A stretch of 64,000 nt of DNA, taken from positions 31,479-95,478 of the forward strand of contig JAFUXI010000034.1 in assembly GCA_017470995.1 (NCBI GenBank), in the 5' to 3' direction. This stretch comes from Spirochaetales bacterium. GTDB taxonomy: Bacteria; Spirochaetota; Spirochaetia; Sphaerochaetales; Sphaerochaetaceae. Positions within the stretch are counted from its first letter, which is position 1. Every line of letters starts with the position of its first letter. The position numbers and the translations under genes are program-made. The notes beneath the pieces were generated by a model. That model saw only the letters and a program-made list of their open reading frames with translations, was not told where the DNA came from and ran no database searches. This document shows, piece after piece, positions 61,401 through 64,000 of the stretch.

Positions 61401-61676
61401 GTTTTTCTCCGCAAGGACCGAGATCCTTGAGAATGGATCGCTGTCAGTTCCCCTGAGGAAAACGGATATTACGCTCTGGTAAACAAGATGCAGGACCGCA
61501 GAAGTGTACACACGTCCGGCAGTAATGGGATGCTCATGGCTGTTGTTGTAGACCTGAGCGACTTCCTGAGCCTGCCGATACATCTGCGAGGCGTTCTCAT
61601 CCGTCTCGAACATGGGCTTTTCATATGTCATCTCCAGACGGCTGGTCTCTGATATCCTGAAATCTCTGTTTTTCAT
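58425..61676 (-). CDS. Large GH13 (alpha-amylase superfamily) enzyme with long N- and C-terminal regions
   Basis: From ATG 61676 the protein has 1083 residues and no signal peptide. The N-terminal 290 residues are helical and unassigned. The GH13 barrel runs from about 295 to 690: region I DMVPNHTG (D373), region II VIRFDAAMTLAKRH (nucleophile D493), region III LLLAEAFW (acid E558), region IV NNPDEE (D619), where the usual His before Asp is Pro. A C-terminal helical part of about 250 residues follows. Cytoplasmic action on glycogen or maltodextrin, or a transferase role, is likely. It is downstream of pth. Confidence 0.85.
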   Translation of the reverse strand: MKNRDFRISETSRLEMTYEKPMFETDENASQMYRQAQEVAQVYNNSHEHPITAGRVYTSAVLHLVYQSVISVFLRGTDSDPFSRISVLAEKNKDTEQVLSFYDRMFPTRLDNLHFIHGVETVRAFFVHQVLQANPALLAATGDMLDQKKLKFPNGTQALTAIMGSYLKGTSFAESTEDDLFSFLTLPARLYPDSLSKQIAYIIEHWDTLLPEGFATLLLRSIDYMQEEDKPHFQGGPGPMEIPDYASLGDDDIESFTPDRNWMPNVIMMAKSTLVWLDQLSKKYQRDIHRLDQIPDEELDYLRDSGFTALWLIGLWERSPASKKIKNLCGNPDAESSAYSLKGYEISSRIGGWEALFNLKGRLWSRGIRLASDMVPNHTGLDSDWMKYHSDYFIQQSYPPFPSYTYNGPNLSEDPDIDIRIEDHYYNRTDAAVTFRRVDTRTGATTYIFHGNDGTTMPWNDTAQLDFLNPQTREAVIQQILAVARNFPVIRFDAAMTLAKRHIQRLWYPKPGTGGDIAGRTSYGMSVEEFNRRIPNEFWREVVDRIQSELPDTLLLAEAFWMMESYFVRTLGMHRVYNSAFMHMLKNQDNKKYRDMIKATLEYDPDILKRYVNFMNNPDEETAIAQFGDGDKYFGVCTLLATLPGLPMFGHGQIEGFREKYGMEYQRAYWDERPNEGLIEEHKRRIFPLLKMRWLFSESRYFQLFDAYDGYGNVLESVFAYTNGDDNQMTMVLYNNQYERVEGWINHSAPKLVKDGGERHLETVSLAESLRLRRGVRRFLVYRNFNNGKTYLYPSSKLFEEGLRVSFNGYETKVFTNIYEVEDIDGVYERLYEKYQGHGIQDLAHEISVLYLGPFFEAVEPVKGQKFYKDLKAILEGKGTALNRRNVMQTLGSCYTYMEEFDSLFSKIGLNLHIMKPQMILEVLNKLEDVCRFPVFANANMIIGYDLPKIFASAFLTLPFLSATATLEEGVKVVQHLQLDRFFETDASILARCAILTSKQDLDIRVLLDDKTFLDLIGRNEYQGIRWFRGEAFQECMYLACFAKALGSKANLTSEDELEYRKEIDRWLRKGAEAHYKVDGLIC

Positions 61677-61696
61677 TCCTTTCTCCCGAAAACTAA

Positions 61697-62218
61697 TCAA
61701 GCGCCCGAATATTGTAACGCATCTTGTGCTGCGCTTTCCAGCGTAATCTCAAGCTGTTTCTCCTCCAAAGGAGAAAAGCGGGCAAGAACATAGTCCGCAA
61801 CCTGCATACCTCCCGAAGGCCTTCCGACTCCGATCCTCAGACGGCAAAAGGCGTCGGTTCCCAGATGCTGGCGCACCGACCTAAGCCCGTTGTGGCCACC
61901 CATGCCTCCGCCCAACTGCCTTCGGACTTCTCCGAACGGAAGCTCGATGTCATCATGGACCACGAGTATGTCCGAGGGGGCAATGCCGAAGAACTTCGAA
62001 GCCTCCTGGACGGAGACGCCGCTCTCGTTCATGAAGGTCTGAGGTTTGAGAAGCACACAGGGGCCGCTTTTTATGAAAAGTGCATGGAATTTGGTCTGCC
62101 AGGAAGAGCTTTCACCCATAAGTTTCAGGACCTTGTCACAGACCATGAAACCTACGTTATGCCGGGTCAGCCTGTACTGGATGCCCGGGTTTCCCAGAAA
62201 GACAATCATCTTGGCCAT
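61697..62218 (-). CDS. pth: Peptidyl-tRNA hydrolase
   Basis: This 173-residue protein has FLGNPGIQYRLTRHNVGFMV (catalytic H20 and N10), LLKPQTFMNESG, DILVVHDDIELPFGEVR and GGMGGHNGLRSV. These are all the Pth signatures; the length is slightly shorter than the E. coli enzyme (194). It recycles tRNA from dropped peptidyl-tRNA. It probably shares a transcript with the GH13 gene 20 bases downstream. Confidence 0.96.
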   Translation of the reverse strand: MAKMIVFLGNPGIQYRLTRHNVGFMVCDKVLKLMGESSSWQTKFHALFIKSGPCVLLKPQTFMNESGVSVQEASKFFGIAPSDILVVHDDIELPFGEVRRQLGGGMGGHNGLRSVRQHLGTDAFCRLRIGVGRPSGGMQVADYVLARFSPLEEKQLEITLESAAQDALQYSGA

Positions 62219-62294
62219 ACTTCAATAATAAGACCCAAAGCCCTTCTTCGCAAGGAAAGTTGACAAGAGCGCTGCTGAGGATGACAATCTAGGC

Positions 62295-62837
62295 ATGGCT
62301 ACAGCAAGGGACTTTCAGAAATGCGCACTGGTCATCGGTATTCTCTCAACATCCGAAGACAGAAAAGAGCAGATAATCTCCATGCTCGAAACCGATTTCG
62401 GACCGATAGAAGCCCAAAGCCCGGTCATGGACTTTCCCTACACGGATTACTATGACAGCGAGAAGGGAAGCCGTCCCGTACGCTACCTGATTCTCATGAA
62501 AAACCTCGTAGATCCTTCGACTCTGGCCGACATCAAGACAAGGACCAACGAGCTTGAGAAGCTTTTCTCCGACGAAAACGGCAACAGGAAGCTCAATCTG
62601 GACCCGGGAATCCTCTCCCTGTCCAACTTCATCCTTGCCACCTGCAAGGACCGCTCCCACCGCATCCCCCTGAAGGACGGCATCTATGCCGAGACGACCC
62701 TCATCTATCAGGACCACGGCTTTCAAACCCTTCCGTGGACCTATGCCGACTACCGTTCCGACGATATCCGTGCAATCCTCAGGTCTTTCAGGGACCGATA
62801 CCGCTCAGCGCTGAAAAACACAGAGCAAAATAACTGA
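62295..62837 (+). CDS. DUF4416 family protein
   Basis: The 180-residue protein matches the DUF4416 family: CALVIGILSTSEDRKEQII at the N-terminus, FPYTDYYDSEKG, NLDPGILSLSNFILATCKDRSHRIPL (shown in parts here) and FQTLPWTYADYRSDDI near the end. The family is common in spirochaetes and deltaproteobacteria and its function is unknown. It is divergent from pth, with a 76-base gap. Confidence 0.85.
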   Translation: MATARDFQKCALVIGILSTSEDRKEQIISMLETDFGPIEAQSPVMDFPYTDYYDSEKGSRPVRYLILMKNLVDPSTLADIKTRTNELEKLFSDENGNRKLNLDPGILSLSNFILATCKDRSHRIPLKDGIYAETTLIYQDHGFQTLPWTYADYRSDDIRAILRSFRDRYRSALKNTEQNN

Positions 62838-62900
62838 AAAAGTTTCAAAAAACACCCTGAAATTTCTAATGAAAACGACAGTTTTTCCGTTATAGGTGGT

Positions 62901-63644
62901 ATGAAGAGAAAAACATATCCCAAAACTGTCATTCTGTTAGTCGTTTCGGCACTCCTTCTTGCCGTATCATGCTCGCTTGCCAGCCCGGACAGGCTGCTGG
63001 AAATATCCATTCCCGGTCATCCCTGGGAATCGGCGCAGACTAAGTCTCTCTGGTACACCCTAAGATGGACCTACGGCACTGAAATCCGCAGCGCCTACGT
63101 CGGTCCGGAAGAAAGGCTTGTCAGCATACATGTGCCGATCGGCGAAACCGTTCTGATTGCCGCCTATCCGCTTGGCGAGATGGCTCCTTTCGGAGCGATA
63201 ATCACCCCTCTTGACGAGGAAATCCAGGTGTCCCTGAACCAGAATGACGGGGTGATTGTCAATGAATTGATTGACCTTGACCGCGTTGTCACTCAAAGGC
63301 TGAATTATGGCCTAATTCGCGAAAGTATGCTAAAAAAATGCAGTGATATGCGCAGAATAGAGAAAGTTTCTCTTCTGCGTGATCTCCAGAACGGAGAGCT
63401 TTCCCAGGCTTCTTTCAAGGCCGTTTCCCTCTTCGGCGTGGACCCGTTCGTGCTGCCCAACGGACTGTGGACAAGCGAGTATCTGTGCGACCCGAGTCTC
63501 TATATTTCGGACAACCTCAGCCCCCAGCTCCAGCTGCCCGAAGGAGTGTTCCGCTACCTCAACGCCGACATGGACCGCGTCCTAGTCCTCATAGTCGATT
63601 CCTCCGGCAACAGCTACAGCTATCTCAAGCAGAGCCTGATCTAA
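62901..63644 (+). CDS. Predicted lipoprotein of unknown function
   Basis: The 247-residue protein has a lipoprotein signal (MKRKTYPKTV, hydrophobic core, lipobox AVSC at about residues 21-24). The mature part starts with likely beta strands (RLLEISIPGHPWESAQ, LRWTYGTEIRSAYV) and continues with mixed helices. No domain is recognised. It follows the DUF4416 gene by 63 bases. Confidence 0.65.
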   Translation: MKRKTYPKTVILLVVSALLLAVSCSLASPDRLLEISIPGHPWESAQTKSLWYTLRWTYGTEIRSAYVGPEERLVSIHVPIGETVLIAAYPLGEMAPFGAIITPLDEEIQVSLNQNDGVIVNELIDLDRVVTQRLNYGLIRESMLKKCSDMRRIEKVSLLRDLQNGELSQASFKAVSLFGVDPFVLPNGLWTSEYLCDPSLYISDNLSPQLQLPEGVFRYLNADMDRVLVLIVDSSGNSYSYLKQSLI

Positions 63645-63657
63645 CAGGAGGCTATTT

Positions 63658-63882
63658 ATGAGTGAAGAAAGAACAAACAACTTGGAAATTACCGAAGAAG
63701 TCCTCAAGACTAAGATTCTCATTATCAGGGGACAACAGGTGATGTTGGATTCGGATCTGGCCGAGATATACGGCTATACAACAAAAGCTTTCAACCAACA
63801 GGTTCGGAATAATCTTGGTAAATTCGATGATGATTTCAGATTCCAATTAACATGGGATGTGATCTGCACCCCTGCAGGGTAA
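63658..63882 (+). pseudogene. ORF6N-domain gene truncated near the left end of a likely insertion sequence
   Basis: Residues 1-65 match an ORF6N/KilA-N-like DNA-binding domain (ILIIRGQQVMLDSDLAEIYG, TKAFNQQVRNN, DDDFRFQLT). In intact homologues the protein continues well past DFRFQLT, but here the frame turns into WDVICTPAG and stops. The break coincides with the likely edge of the next feature. AGGAGG precedes the ATG. ORF6N genes are often linked to phages and plasmids. Confidence 0.7.
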
Positions 63883-64000
63883 CACGAAATGATTCACTGC
63901 ACCCCTTGTGGGTTACCGAAGGAGGAATGCAGTGGCATACAGCAACAAGGTACGGGCAGAGGTGATGAAGGCTCTGTCCGAAGGGATGTCGGCATCAAAG
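63852..64000 (+). mobile_element. Left end of a probable insertion sequence (continues beyond the window)
   Basis: From about 63852 the sequence no longer resembles ORF6N. Two related blocks CTGCACCCCTGCAGGGTAAC (63863-63882) and CTGCACCCCTTGTGGGTTAC (63896-63915) stand in tandem, as is common for transposase-binding sites near IS ends. A GTG-started frame follows. Confidence 0.55.
63932..64000 (+). CDS. Start of a probable transposase (OrfA-like), cut by the window end
   Basis: GTG 63932 follows a GGAGG at 63921-63925. The 23 visible residues (VAYSNKVRAEVMKALSEGMS then ASK) look like a small basic helix-turn-helix start, as in IS-encoded OrfA proteins. The family cannot be settled from so little sequence. 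Confidence 0.5.
   Translation, partial: MAYSNKVRAEVMKALSEGMSASK

Overview
The window looks like the replication-origin region of a diderm, anaerobic, sugar-using bacterium. A spirochaete (Treponema/Sphaerochaeta-like) is the best guess. The envelope is diderm: there are several lipoproteins with clear lipoboxes, a predicted outer-membrane beta-barrel protein and Lgt. A cyclophilin-FKBP fusion of the kind known from Treponema denticola and a superoxide-reductase-type domain fit an anaerobic spirochaete. This assignment is an inference from gene content; no 16S gene is present.

Left part (1-12.8 kb): the end of a glycerate kinase and a methyltransferase; a large lipoprotein overlapping a beta-barrel protein; an XRE regulator fused to a desulfoferrodoxin domain; a tRNA block (Ser-CGA, Ser-TGA, Ser-GCT, Arg-GCG) with repeats and tRNA-like scars; an LRR/InlB-repeat lipoprotein; peptidases (M42, PrsW); 3-methyladenine glycosylase; an aldo/keto reductase; and a cytoplasmic GH5 glycosidase.

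12.8-34 kb: tRNA-Ser(GGA) and the SRP RNA are followed by a minus-strand block (STAS module plus a Fe3+/hexose-phosphate-type ABC transporter) and then dnaX-ybaB-recR. Bacillus subtilis has tRNA-Ser, SRP RNA, dnaX, ybaB homologue and recR side by side, so the five minus-strand genes look like an insertion into that order. Next come djlA, a GH63-like glycosidase behind a promoter-proximal terminator, ygiQ, nagA, pepD, a YgjP-type metalloprotein, a TraB-family membrane protein, radA, the dual immunophilin, parB-parA and nfu with two perfect parS sites.

34.7-47 kb is the chromosomal origin core: gyrA and gyrB run left, and dnaA, dnaN, recF, a DUF721 gene, rpmH, rnpA, yidC and jag run right. The best oriC candidate is the dnaA-dnaN gap, with DnaA-box-like sites beside AT-rich DNA.

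47-64 kb: adenosine kinase, Xaa-Pro aminopeptidase, lgt, a C-terminal processing protease, rsmE, GH2, and a leftward group pth - large GH13 - symporter - membrane protein - GT4. The window ends with DUF4416, a lipoprotein, and an ORF6N-domain gene that loses its reading frame just before what looks like the left end of an insertion sequence. No CRISPR array, rRNA operon, prophage or complete mobile element is visible.
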